A DNA stretch of 64,000 nt. Origin: Anabaena sp. UHCC 0204. Its GTDB lineage: Bacteria; Cyanobacteriota; Cyanobacteriia; Cyanobacteriales; Nostocaceae. Location: assembly GCF_009711975.1 (NCBI RefSeq), contig NZ_VIKW01000016.1, positions 51,723 through 115,722 on the forward strand. Reading direction: 5' to 3'. Shown piece by piece: positions 44,553 through 53,481 of the stretch; the first letter of the stretch is position 1, and every line of letters starts with the position of its first letter. A program made the translations under genes and the position numbers. The notes under the pieces were generated by a model, which made no database searches, was not told the DNA's origin, and saw only the letters and a program-made list of their open reading frames with translations.

Positions 44553-44768
44553 ATGGCAAGAATTACAATTTCTGATTTACATATCACCCAAGAAAAATTA
44601 TTAATCAATGAAATTAGTAATCTGGAATCTGTCTCTATATTTGGAGGAGATAGTAACAATTTTCAGGAATTAGTTAGATTTGGAATTAAGTCTATGGAAT
44701 TTATTTTATTAGCTTATGCTATAGATTCCATTTCTTATTTAGGGAGTTCATTTAATAACAAAGATTAA
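44553..44768 (+). CDS. RiPP/bacteriocin precursor-like peptide 3 (double-Gly leader)
   Basis: 71 aa from the ATG at 44553 (MARITISDLH). The frame extends to a TTG at 44466, but the ATG aligns with peptide 2's MASIKLSQLH start. Leader ends SNLESVSIFGG; core DSNNFQELVRFGIKSMEFILLAYAIDSISYLGSSF is clearly related to peptide 2. No Cys. The Shine-Dalgarno is poor, so it may be translated at a lower level. The kinase gene starts within 65 bp of its stop, indicating an operon. Confidence 0.68.
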   Translation: MARITISDLHITQEKLLINEISNLESVSIFGGDSNNFQELVRFGIKSMEFILLAYAIDSISYLGSSFNNKD

Positions 44769-44832
44769 ACATTATTTTTTCAATATTTTGTTAATTAACT
44801 AACCGGTGTTAACTGATTTTTCATTAAAACCC

Positions 44833-45996
44833 ATGCCATTTTTAATAAGTTCTGCCAACGTTTTTGACTATCTAGTTGATCACAAAATCATTCATCCACA
44901 AGATCAATCATTAATTAAAATCGAGTTAAAATCAGCTAAAAACTTTAATTTATTAATTAGTTTACCAGATGGTCGTCAACTTCTTGTTAAACAAGAGCGT
45001 CATGATCAAAATGGTAAAACATTAGGTGAATTTGTAGATGAATGGAAGATTCATGATCTCTGTCAGAAATTCCTAGAAATCAATCATTTACGATCATATT
45101 TATCAGAAGCAATTTATTTTGATTTAGAAAACTCCATTATGGTGTTTAACTATCTAAATCAATATCAAGATTTATCAGAATTTTATGCCAAAAATCATGT
45201 ATTTCCCACTGATATTGCTCAGTTGATTGGCTCAAATCTGGGAGTATTTCATCGGACAACAATAAATCAAGAAAATTATCAAAAAAGCTTTGAAACTTCT
45301 CTAGAAGCTCCCAATTTAGCCAAAGGATTAAATAGAATTACACCACAAATATTTGGCAATCTTCCTGCTGATGGTTTAAGGTTTTTTGCTCTCTATCAAC
45401 GTTATGATAATTTAGGAAAAGCAATTGCCGAATTAAGTCAGGCTTTTATACCTTGTTGTCTAACTCATAATGATCTCAAACTCAATAATATTCTTTTATC
45501 TTTGAATTGGAAAACAGAAATTGAGCAGAAATTACCTGGTCATCAAAGTATTATCCGATTGATTGATTGGGAAAGAGGTAATTGGGGAGATCCTGCTAAT
45601 GACTTAGGTACAATAATTGCTAGTTATCTACAAATTTGGTTGTATAGCATAGTGGCTAATAAAACTATACCTATTGAAGAATGTTTACGTTTAGCTGCTA
45701 TTCCATTACCAATGATTCAACCTTCTTTATCAGCATTAGTTAGTGGTTATTTAGATAACTTTCCGGAAATTTTAGAACGCCGTCCAAATTTCTTGGCATT
45801 AGTAATGCAATTTAGCGGTTTAGCATTAATTAGAGCTATTCAAGCTAAACTTCAATATGAAAAAACCTTTGGTAATTCAGGTATTTGCATTCTCCAAGTT
45901 GCTAAGAGTTTATTATGTCGTCCCCAAGCATCTATCCCGACAATTTTAGGAACGGAATTTTCAACAGCAATTTCTCAAAACTTATCTCTTGCTTAA
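44833..45996 (+). CDS. APH/choline-kinase-fold phosphotransferase of the RiPP locus
   Basis: Stand-alone kinase of the aminoglycoside phosphotransferase fold (387 aa from the ATG at 44833; GTG at 44806 also possible). ATP lysine in RQLLVKQE, catalytic loop LTHNDLKLNNIL, metal motif IRLIDWERGNWGDPANDLGT. In class V lanthipeptide and thioamitide pathways, such kinases work with a HopA1-family protein to phosphorylate Ser/Thr of a precursor peptide before elimination. The next gene, 16 bp downstream, encodes exactly such a HopA1-family protein, and two precursor-like genes lie upstream. An antibiotic-inactivating role is possible but less likely in this setting. Confidence 0.85.
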   Translation: MPFLISSANVFDYLVDHKIIHPQDQSLIKIELKSAKNFNLLISLPDGRQLLVKQERHDQNGKTLGEFVDEWKIHDLCQKFLEINHLRSYLSEAIYFDLENSIMVFNYLNQYQDLSEFYAKNHVFPTDIAQLIGSNLGVFHRTTINQENYQKSFETSLEAPNLAKGLNRITPQIFGNLPADGLRFFALYQRYDNLGKAIAELSQAFIPCCLTHNDLKLNNILLSLNWKTEIEQKLPGHQSIIRLIDWERGNWGDPANDLGTIIASYLQIWLYSIVANKTIPIEECLRLAAIPLPMIQPSLSALVSGYLDNFPEILERRPNFLALVMQFSGLALIRAIQAKLQYEKTFGNSGICILQVAKSLLCRPQASIPTILGTEFSTAISQNLSLA

Positions 45997-46011
45997 AAAA
46001 GGAAACTCTAT

Positions 46012-47085
46012 ATGCAAGTATTAGATTCTCTACAAAATCAACTTTTGCAATTGCCACAAGAATTACAAGCAAAATTGGAAAATATTACTAATCATTTAAA
46101 AATTGAATCATTTTATGCTATTAAGCATCCAGAATACAACTTATTAGAATTGCCAGAATCTGTAATATCTAACTTTAAAAAGTTACCTTTGGATATTCAA
46201 AATAAACACTTGCGAATTCTATTACGTAATTTTCTTTACAGTGCTTATTACAATGGTTCTTGGCATAACTCTGCTGATACCCAGGATAATAATCTGAGCA
46301 ATAATAGGTTATTGGGTATAGATATGGCTTTTTATGAACAACTACATAATCATAATACAGGTATAGGCTATTGGAGTCAAAATTGGTTAGTAGTTAATGA
46401 AGAAGCTGATGGATCTTTAGCAGTTCATAAAAATGGTTTAACCTTGCATATTGAGCGTGATTTGTACTTATCAAGTATTGATAAATCTGCTACTGTTGGT
46501 AATTTAGTAGCAATCAAAATGCCTAAAAATTTAGTCCAAAATGGATTTTATATGGCAGTATCTAATTTAGGAAATCAAGATCATCAAGATATTGTCAGAA
46601 TATACTTTAATGTATCACCCGAAGGTGTAGTATCAGTAATGGAGAATTTAACTAGAGAACTCAATCATATTCAAGTTGCTTTCTCATTTAAAGCTTTATA
46701 TAATCCTGATGAATATCAACGTTATGACTCGGCAGTGCTGTATTTCAATAAGCATGAATATCAAGCCGTTTACCCTGTATTAAAAAAAGTTTATTTAGAA
46801 AATCAAGGCAGTTTTTCGCCACAAGTTCCTTTGTTTACTAAGCTATTAGCACCCGGATTAGGTTGTGCAGAAGAACCAGACAATAAATTTGGTGAACAAG
46901 AAAGTTTTGGTACTAATCGTTGTCAAATTATTGCTAATGGTTTAATTACGGCTTGGCAAGCAGGCAATAATACACCTGAAAGTCGAATGACAGCAATTTT
47001 TGAACAATTTGCATTACACAAAATTAAACTACAATATCCTTATCTTAATACCCATTCTGAAGATGTCTATACTCCTTTAGATTGA
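46012..47085 (+). CDS. HopA1-family protein (putative phospho-Ser/Thr lyase of the RiPP locus)
   Basis: 357-aa protein with HopA1-family features: a central GIDMAFYEQLHNHNTGIGYW and VRIYFNVSPEGVVSVM, and the typical C-terminal block KLLAPGLGCAEEP...ESFGTNRCQIIANGLI. HopA1 was first known as a type III effector; family members in class V lanthipeptide (lexapeptide, cacaoidin) and thioamitide clusters act with an APH-like kinase in dehydrating Ser/Thr. It follows the kinase gene by 16 bp behind AAGGAA. I infer that it eliminates phosphate from residues of peptides 2 and 3. No third enzyme equivalent to LxmX is seen. Confidence 0.82.
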   Translation: MQVLDSLQNQLLQLPQELQAKLENITNHLKIESFYAIKHPEYNLLELPESVISNFKKLPLDIQNKHLRILLRNFLYSAYYNGSWHNSADTQDNNLSNNRLLGIDMAFYEQLHNHNTGIGYWSQNWLVVNEEADGSLAVHKNGLTLHIERDLYLSSIDKSATVGNLVAIKMPKNLVQNGFYMAVSNLGNQDHQDIVRIYFNVSPEGVVSVMENLTRELNHIQVAFSFKALYNPDEYQRYDSAVLYFNKHEYQAVYPVLKKVYLENQGSFSPQVPLFTKLLAPGLGCAEEPDNKFGEQESFGTNRCQIIANGLITAWQAGNNTPESRMTAIFEQFALHKIKLQYPYLNTHSEDVYTPLD

Positions 47086-47090
47086 TGACA

Positions 47091-47190
47091 TAAGTAGGTG
47101 AGCATTAAAATTTCCTAAAAAGTAAAATCGCCCAAAACTCTCTTCTTATTCCCTTGCCCCAACGACAATTTTTAACGCTCACCTACTTAA
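47091..47190. mobile_element. MITE-like element, family B (complete copy)
   Basis: 100-bp non-coding element with inverted ends TAAGTAGGTGAGCATTAAAAT ... AACGCTCACCTACTTAA. Its interior matches the reverse strand of 4588-4696. It lies just after the HopA1-family gene and before a converging transcript. Confidence 0.75.
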
Positions 47191-47336
47191 GTAACTAGAC
47201 AAAAATAAATCAACTTAGATTAAGTAATGTAAAAAATATTGAGATGATTTGGTAGTAAGGGCTGAAGTCCTTAAATGAGGACTAAAGTCCTCACTACAAA
47301 CCTGGAATTATTTAGTCTGTTCTACTTACTCTCATT

Positions 47337-48125
47337 TTAACTAGCTTCACTCAATATTTCTACTGAAGATGAAGTAGAATTTGTCTCTTCTTCTAATGTA
47401 GCGATAACTGTTAATTTACTAATTTGCTCTTGTAACCAATTAGTAAATAAATCACCAAGAATTTTTACGCGCATTTGTTCATTTAATTGGGGTTCAATTA
47501 TTTCTTCAACTATAATGATATGCGCTCCTTTGGGAGTAATTATTGGTTTGAGAATTTGTGGAGGATTAGCTGCAAAAACTGCGGAGGCAATTTCTGGTCT
47601 AAAGTCACTTCGTTTGCGGATACCTTGATATCCTCCAGCCCTGCGGATTTCGGGATTTTGGATATATTGACGAGCGATTTCTTGAAAACTAATTTCCCCT
47701 TCTTGAAGAGCATAAAATATTTCTAGAGCTAAGTCTTCATCATCTAATATTACTTCATAGGTAACTGCTGCACTGTAATCAATTTGGTGGGCATAAAAGA
47801 ATGGTTCAATTTTATCAGCAAATAAATGATGAGCTAATTTTGCTGATAGGAGATTTAGCTGGGCTATTTCTTCAAAGTTATCTAAAGAAAGATAATGTTT
47901 TTGTAACCATTCCCAGGTTTCTTCGGCTTTAATGAGTTTATTAGCTAATCGTAAACTATCTGCGGACTGTTGTAGTTCTGATATTTCGATATTAATACCC
48001 TCTTTTTCAGCACTTTCAGCAATAATTTTTTTAGTAGTGATCGCTTCTAATAAACTAGGAATTTGACAAGATATTTTAATGTGATAAATAATATCTTCTT
48101 GGGATACTTTTAAAATATCTGACAT
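47337..48125 (-). CDS. PpiC-type (parvulin) peptidyl-prolyl isomerase
   Basis: 262-aa protein with a SurA/PrsA-like helical N-terminal half and a parvulin domain at about 120-215 (EISFQEIARQYIQ, GGYQGIRKRSDFRPEIASAVFAANPPQILKPIITPKGAHIIIVEE). No signal peptide is visible, so it is probably cytoplasmic. In cyanobacteria such genes commonly accompany HlyD and C39-ABC exporters in bacteriocin loci; here they are the next genes on the same strand. A role in presenting or folding precursor peptides is inferred. Confidence 0.87.
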   Translation of the reverse strand: MSDILKVSQEDIIYHIKISCQIPSLLEAITTKKIIAESAEKEGINIEISELQQSADSLRLANKLIKAEETWEWLQKHYLSLDNFEEIAQLNLLSAKLAHHLFADKIEPFFYAHQIDYSAAVTYEVILDDEDLALEIFYALQEGEISFQEIARQYIQNPEIRRAGGYQGIRKRSDFRPEIASAVFAANPPQILKPIITPKGAHIIIVEEIIEPQLNEQMRVKILGDLFTNWLQEQISKLTVIATLEEETNSTSSSVEILSEAS

Positions 48126-48459
48126 GATGTTATTTCTCCACTTACTAAACTAATTTAGATATATTATTTGCTGTTACTTAAATCAATTATTAGTGTATCT
48201 ATCATATTTACCTGATATATTAATCTCATATCTCTATCCAATGATACTTTTAATATTTTTGATAATTCATAACAAAACAATTACCAGGCTTATATCCCCG
48301 ATTTTTAAATAGTCGGGGATTTTATTGTTTCTGATTTATTTAGTAGATGTTCAGATTAATAAATAGATGGCTGTTCTTGAACAACCAACAGTAAAAATCT
48401 TGTTCTCATAGAGACTAAATGATCTTTTATATGATGTTTGTGGAGATAAATCATAACTC
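48126..48459. other. AT-rich intergenic region with an ATCCCCGA hairpin
   Basis: 334 bp between ppiC and the hlyD-type gene. ATCCCCGA / TCGGGGAT at 48294-48320, followed by TTTTA, is another member of the hairpin family at 19952. Nothing gene-like is seen; it may hold the ppiC promoter. Confidence 0.6.
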
Positions 48460-49992
48460 TTAAAGCTCTAAACCATTTTTTTGTAATTTCTTAAATGGGT
48501 CTAAAATGAAGTCAATAACTCGACGTTGACGGATAATTACTTCAGCACTTGCTGTTTGCCCTGGGGTGAGAGGAATCTGTTTATCTCCAACTTGAACATA
48601 AGGATTATCTAAAGCGATATCTAATTCATAAGTTTCTATAGGACTGTTACTATTTTCCTGGATTTTAGAGCTAGGTGAAATCCAAGTAATTTGCCCTGAT
48701 AAAACTCCAAATTCTTGGAAAGGATAAGCATCAAATTTAATTTTTACTGGCATTCCTACCTTGACAAAACCACTATGTTGACTAGGCATACGTGCTTTCA
48801 AAATCAAAGCTGCATTTTTGGGTGCAATTTGAGCAATCATTTGTCCAGGTTGGACTACAGAACCAGGTTTTTTAATAGGTAATTCAAAAATTGTGCCATC
48901 AATAGGAGATCGGACAATTCGTTGTTGTAGCTGTAAATTTAAAGATGTAATCTGACTCTTTGTTTGCATAATTTCTGATTGAAGAGCAGTAATTTGATTT
49001 TGTAAATCTTTAAGCTGTTCCTGATTTTTTAATAAAACTAATTCACCTCCTTGCATGGCACTGTTATAACTACTTTCTTCTTCTTGTAATCGTAATTTTG
49101 CTTGTTCAATATCTGATTCAACTTGATTCATTAGCGACTGATAACGATTAACTTCTTCTCTTAATCGTAACTGTGCTGTTTGAATATTAAATTTTGCTTC
49201 TTCTTGTAAACGTTGACTCTCTTCAGCAATTTTTTCTAATTCGACTACTTTAGTTTGAGGAATTATACCCTCTTTTAAAAGTTGACGATAACGGGCAACT
49301 TCAGCAATATCTCGACGCAAGCGACTTGTAGCTAACCTATAGCTACTTTGAGTAGATTTTACATTCTGTTTTATTTGATCAATTTGGGCTATTTTCTCCA
49401 AATTTTGAAAATTAGAAGCACTTTTCCGGGTTTCAAATGTTTGCCGGGCTTGATTTACCTGAGCGAGTTTTTCTAATGATTGATATTGATTTTGCTGATT
49501 TTGAATATTGATTGCCATTAAAACTTGATTTTTGAGTATTTCCAGTTGAGTTTCACGATTTATTAAACCTTCTAATTTAGCTTGTGTCTGTTGAATTTCT
49601 GTTTGTAAAACTTCAGATTCCATTTCCACTAAAACTTGCCCAGCTTTAACTTGTGTGCCTTCTTTAACATTCACATTGATGACACTTCCAGTTACCACAC
49701 TATCTAATTTTTGTGTTGCTCCTTTGGGTTCTATTCGTCCACTAGCATTACCTGTTTCATCAACTTTAGTTAACATTGTCCAAGGTAAAATAATTGCGGC
49801 AAAACTGACTAGTAGATACAACATGGAACGAGTCCATGCTTTTGGTAAAGCATCTAGTAATTCTTCTGTACCGTAAAACCAATCTTTGGCTTTATCTAAT
49901 GTCTGAACTTGATGTTGAATAAAAGCTTTAGGTTCAGGTGGATTCTGTAGCTTTGTGGTAGTTGTTGATTGTGGATAAGTTGACTGTGGCAT
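48460..49992 (-). CDS. HlyD-family membrane-fusion adaptor of the peptide exporter
   Basis: Adaptor protein of a type I secretion system, about 510 aa from the ATG at 49992 (the frame continues to a TTG at 50019; neither has a clear Shine-Dalgarno). One membrane helix (about 55-75, SMLYLLVSFAAIILPW), a lipoyl half-motif (GSVINVNVKEGTQVKAGQVLVEM), a very long Gln/Glu-rich coiled coil (about 125-345), then the second lipoyl half (IVRSPIDGTIFELPIKKPGSVVQPGQ) and beta-barrel. It lies 88 bp downstream of the C39-ABC gene on the same strand and would bridge that exporter to an outer-membrane channel, which is not encoded here. Confidence 0.92.
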   Translation of the reverse strand: MPQSTYPQSTTTTKLQNPPEPKAFIQHQVQTLDKAKDWFYGTEELLDALPKAWTRSMLYLLVSFAAIILPWTMLTKVDETGNASGRIEPKGATQKLDSVVTGSVINVNVKEGTQVKAGQVLVEMESEVLQTEIQQTQAKLEGLINRETQLEILKNQVLMAINIQNQQNQYQSLEKLAQVNQARQTFETRKSASNFQNLEKIAQIDQIKQNVKSTQSSYRLATSRLRRDIAEVARYRQLLKEGIIPQTKVVELEKIAEESQRLQEEAKFNIQTAQLRLREEVNRYQSLMNQVESDIEQAKLRLQEEESSYNSAMQGGELVLLKNQEQLKDLQNQITALQSEIMQTKSQITSLNLQLQQRIVRSPIDGTIFELPIKKPGSVVQPGQMIAQIAPKNAALILKARMPSQHSGFVKVGMPVKIKFDAYPFQEFGVLSGQITWISPSSKIQENSNSPIETYELDIALDNPYVQVGDKQIPLTPGQTASAEVIIRQRRVIDFILDPFKKLQKNGLEL

Positions 49993-50042
49993 AAGTAATT
50001 GAGGAGGATAGGAATTCAAAAGGTAAAATTATCAACAGAGAA

Positions 50043-50064
50043 TAGAGACGTTAAATACAACGTC
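50043..50064. repeat. GAGACGTT/AACGTCTC hairpin between exporter genes
   Basis: Inverted repeat AGAGACGTT / AACGTCTCT with a 6-nt loop, related to the palindrome at 35952-35981. Lies between the ABC gene and the hlyD gene; it could adjust relative expression. Confidence 0.6.
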
Positions 50065-50106
50065 TCTCAAATTTTGATTTAGAAGATGATCAATTAAACT
50101 AATTAA

Positions 50107-52824
50107 TCAATTTGTTTGTGCTAATTGTTGTTGATTGAGATAGAAATAATGTCCTTTTTTGGCAATTAATTCTTCATGTGTACCGCTTTCCACTAAAACA
50201 CCACGATCTAAAACTAAAATGAGGTCGGCATGACGCACAGTGGAAAGACGATGGGCAATAATGACACTTGTCCGTCCTTGGAGAATTTTTTTGAGGTTTT
50301 TCTGAATAATACGTTCAGATTCAGCATCAAGATGACTGGTAGCTTCATCTAATATTAAAAGTCGGGGATTGCCTAGTAAAGCACGGGCAATTGCTAAACG
50401 TTGGCGTTGTCCTCCTGATAACATTCCTCCACCTTCACCAATTTGGGTTTCATAAGCCATTGGCATTCTTTTAATAAACTCATCTGCACCTGCAAGTTGG
50501 GCTGCTTCCATGATTTCTTCTAAAGATGCTTCGGGATGGGCAATACTGATATTTTCCCGAATTGTTCCCCCGAATAAAAATGTATCTTGATCAACAACTC
50601 CAATTTGCGATCGCAATGAATGTAAGGAAATACTAGTCACATCTTGATTGTCAATTAAAACTCTTCCATCTGTCGCTGGATATAAACCTAAAATCAATTT
50701 AGAAAGGGTTGTTTTACCTGAACCACTCCGCCCTACAACTGCGATAGTTTGCTCTGGTAAAATCTCAAAGTTTAGATTTTCTAAAATGTTAATTTCACTT
50801 TCATTATGAAAACGGAAAGTAACATTATTAAAGCGGATTCCTCCCACCAATCTGGATAAATATTGCCGGGGTTGATTTTCTAAATCTTCTTCTGGTTGTG
50901 CTTCTAAAACGTCATTAATCCGTTCTGTAGCAACAATCACTTCTTGTAATTGATTCCACAAAATAATTAGTCTTTGAAAGGGCTGAATAATGTTCCCTAA
51001 CAACATATTAAAAGCAACTAATTGACCAATAGTAAGTTGATTCTGAATAACTAACCAAGCCCCAAACCATAGTAACCCAGTGCTGGCTAAGGATTGAACA
51101 GTAGAACTAACTAATTGCAGTTGATTACTAACTACTTGACCATTAAAGTTCTTTTTAATTAAATTATTTAGTAATTCTTCCCAACGCCAACGAACTGTTT
51201 GTTCAATTGCCATTGAGCGAATCGAAGAAATCCCAGTCAAGCTTTGAATTAAATAACTATTTTCCAGTGTTCCTGCTGTAAATACTTCCCGACTAATCCT
51301 GCGTAAAAAGGGTGTGGCAAAAAATGTTAATAACACAAATGGCGGGACAATTGCTAATGTCATGAGTGCCATTGGTGGACTATACCAAAACATTAGTGCT
51401 ACATAAACAAAGACTGTGAGTAAATCTAAAGTAATAGACAGAGCTTCACCAGTCAGAAACCGTTGTATTTTTTGATTTTCTTGGACACGGGAGACAATAT
51501 CTCCAACATAGCGGGACTCAAAAAATGCCAATGGTAAGCTAAATGTATGTTTAATAAAACCAACCATTAATGCTACACTAATGCGGTTGGCTGTGTGGTC
51601 AAGTAAATATTGTCTTAACCCATTAATTGCCACACGAAATAAACCAAAGATTAACAATCCAAATCCTACGGTATTTAAAGTTAAAACGCTCCCTTGGACA
51701 ATTACTCGATCTAACAAAAGTTGAGTAAATAAAGGTGTTACTAACCCAAATATCTGAATTAAGATGGAAGCAATAAATACTTCTAATAGGACTTGAAAAT
51801 GCGGTCTAACTAAGTCCAATAACTGCCAAAATGGCGTGTTAGCTTCTTGTGTTTTCTTGAGTGAAGCTGTAGGTTCTAATAATAAAGCGTAACCAGTCCA
51901 ACCTGCTTTGAATTGACTAATTGTCAGGTGACGTTGACCAATAGCAGGATCGGCGACAATTACCTGTTTTTTGGTAATTTCATAGACAACAATGTAATGT
52001 TTTCCTTCCCAATGAGCGATCGCTGGTAAAGGTTGTTGAGCAAATTTATCCAAGCTGGCTTTGACTGGACGGGTAGCAAAACCAAGGCTTTCTGCGGCTG
52101 CACTCAAACTCCGCATGGATGCACCACTACGGTTAACATTAGCTAGATCCCGCAGTCTATTAATACTGAGATTTTTACCCCAATAACGACCAACCATCAC
52201 TAAACAAGCAGCACCACAATCAGCCGCACTTTGTTGTTCAAAAAATGGATAACGTTTACTAAATTTACGCCACCAATTGCTGGCAGTAACAGTAGGAATA
52301 GGGAAATATTTAGGGCGCTTTGTCGGTTGTGTTTCGGGAATTATCGGTTGGCTAAAATTAAGACTTTTTGCTTCTTTCGGTATTTCTTGAATGGGAATTT
52401 CTGGAGATTTGGGAGTATTAATTAATTCGGCTTGATGCCACAACCGCTCATAAATACTCGGATATGTTTCTATTACTTTCCTCAATGTTTGTTCGGGAAG
52501 ATAGGCAATGTTTAAATTCACGGAAGCTCTAGCAACATAACTGCTAAAATCTTGCTCTGGAAATAAAGTTAATTCCCCAAATGATGATCCTGGAGTGAGG
52601 GTAGTAATTAAGTTATTGGCACTATCAAGTAATCTGGCTTTACCTGTCAAAACAATGTAAATTCCTGGCTTGGCTGTATCAGCTTGCCAAAATTGCTTTG
52701 CTACTGGTGGTTCAATAATTTCTAAACCCTGGATACAATCTGCAACTGCTTGATCTGATAGCGAATCACCCAAGGTTTGTTTAATGTGTGTAGCTAACTG
52801 TTCTTGAGAAAACGCTGATCGCAT
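50107..52824 (-). CDS. cNMP-binding / C39 peptidase / ABC exporter for double-Gly peptides
   Basis: 905-aa peptidase-containing ABC transporter. Domains: cyclic-nucleotide-binding-like N-terminus (about 35-140), C39 cysteine peptidase (about 190-320; Q198, C203 in QQSAADCGAACLVM, His in AHWEGKHYIVV), six-helix membrane domain (about 340-620), and ABC ATPase (Walker A GRSGSGKTT, signature LSGGQRQR, Walker B LLILDEATSHLD). C39 domains cut after GG in leaders such as those of the three peptides at 43.5-44.8 kb and export the cores. Start ATG with a perfect GGAGG. Forms an operon with the HlyD adaptor. The cNMP-binding extension is typical of cyanobacterial HetC-like and bacteriocin exporters. 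Confidence 0.95.
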   Translation of the reverse strand: MRSAFSQEQLATHIKQTLGDSLSDQAVADCIQGLEIIEPPVAKQFWQADTAKPGIYIVLTGKARLLDSANNLITTLTPGSSFGELTLFPEQDFSSYVARASVNLNIAYLPEQTLRKVIETYPSIYERLWHQAELINTPKSPEIPIQEIPKEAKSLNFSQPIIPETQPTKRPKYFPIPTVTASNWWRKFSKRYPFFEQQSAADCGAACLVMVGRYWGKNLSINRLRDLANVNRSGASMRSLSAAAESLGFATRPVKASLDKFAQQPLPAIAHWEGKHYIVVYEITKKQVIVADPAIGQRHLTISQFKAGWTGYALLLEPTASLKKTQEANTPFWQLLDLVRPHFQVLLEVFIASILIQIFGLVTPLFTQLLLDRVIVQGSVLTLNTVGFGLLIFGLFRVAINGLRQYLLDHTANRISVALMVGFIKHTFSLPLAFFESRYVGDIVSRVQENQKIQRFLTGEALSITLDLLTVFVYVALMFWYSPPMALMTLAIVPPFVLLTFFATPFLRRISREVFTAGTLENSYLIQSLTGISSIRSMAIEQTVRWRWEELLNNLIKKNFNGQVVSNQLQLVSSTVQSLASTGLLWFGAWLVIQNQLTIGQLVAFNMLLGNIIQPFQRLIILWNQLQEVIVATERINDVLEAQPEEDLENQPRQYLSRLVGGIRFNNVTFRFHNESEINILENLNFEILPEQTIAVVGRSGSGKTTLSKLILGLYPATDGRVLIDNQDVTSISLHSLRSQIGVVDQDTFLFGGTIRENISIAHPEASLEEIMEAAQLAGADEFIKRMPMAYETQIGEGGGMLSGGQRQRLAIARALLGNPRLLILDEATSHLDAESERIIQKNLKKILQGRTSVIIAHRLSTVRHADLILVLDRGVLVESGTHEELIAKKGHYFYLNQQQLAQTN

Positions 52825-52845
52825 TTCCTAACCTCCAAAACACTA

Positions 52846-53442
52846 TTATTTATTGGTCTGCATGAGATTAAATGACCAATTGAAACTAGGTTCAGATGGA
52901 GAATGTAAATCACGAATTGTAATTGCCACATCCTGATTTTCAGTAGTTATCAATGGGGAACTTTTTCGTTTAGTAGAAAGTCCCATTTGTTTAAGAAGAC
53001 GGTTAATATGGCGATCGCTAATTTGAATTCCCAATTCTTTTGCTAAATGTTTACTCAACCATTGAGCCGTCCAATCACTAAAAGCATAGCCATATTCACG
53101 GGGACTACAATTAACTAATTCTTTCAATCTTTCAATATATTGATGATTAACAATCTTTGGTCTACCCAATGGGCGCTGATTCCATTTGTGCGCCATACCC
53201 GCCTCAGCTATTCCTATCCAATACCTAGCCATTTCCTGAGAACAACCAATCATTTCACAAATATGAGTTTGCGATTTCCCCATATCTGCTAATAACATAA
53301 TCTCAATCCGTCGCCGATATTCTGGTTGTGAATTACTTTGTAAATTTTTTAGTAATGCTTTGCGCTGAAAAGGTGTTAAAAATTTACTTTCGTAGGAATC
53401 GTAAATATTAACAACCTGATCTTGATGAGAATAAGATGACAT
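52846..53442 (-). CDS. Transposase-derived HTH protein next to the peptide exporter
   Basis: 198 aa from the ATG at 53442 (a TTG at 53481 extends it). It has two HTH-like parts: RRRIEIMLLADMGKSQTHICEMIGCSQEMARYWI and, further on, WTAQWLSKHLAKELGIQISDRHINRLLKQMGLS. This is the N-terminal DNA-binding organisation of IS630/Tc1-type transposases, but the protein ends before any DDE catalytic domain. It lies 21 bp upstream of the C39-ABC gene on the same strand, so it probably belongs to the export operon. I infer a domesticated regulator. No terminal inverted repeats were found around it. Confidence 0.78.
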   Translation of the reverse strand: MSSYSHQDQVVNIYDSYESKFLTPFQRKALLKNLQSNSQPEYRRRIEIMLLADMGKSQTHICEMIGCSQEMARYWIGIAEAGMAHKWNQRPLGRPKIVNHQYIERLKELVNCSPREYGYAFSDWTAQWLSKHLAKELGIQISDRHINRLLKQMGLSTKRKSSPLITTENQDVAITIRDLHSPSEPSFNWSFNLMQTNK

Positions 53443-53481
53443 AATTCTTACCAATTGCCTTCTACTTTCAAATGTGGGCAA

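Noticed and set aside
44833..45996. Aminoglycoside-resistance gene
   Set aside because: Fold is APH-like, but the gene is sandwiched between precursor peptides and a HopA1-family gene, which indicates a peptide-modifying role.
52846..53442. Active insertion sequence at the HTH gene
   Set aside because: No DDE domain and no terminal inverted repeats or target duplication found around it.
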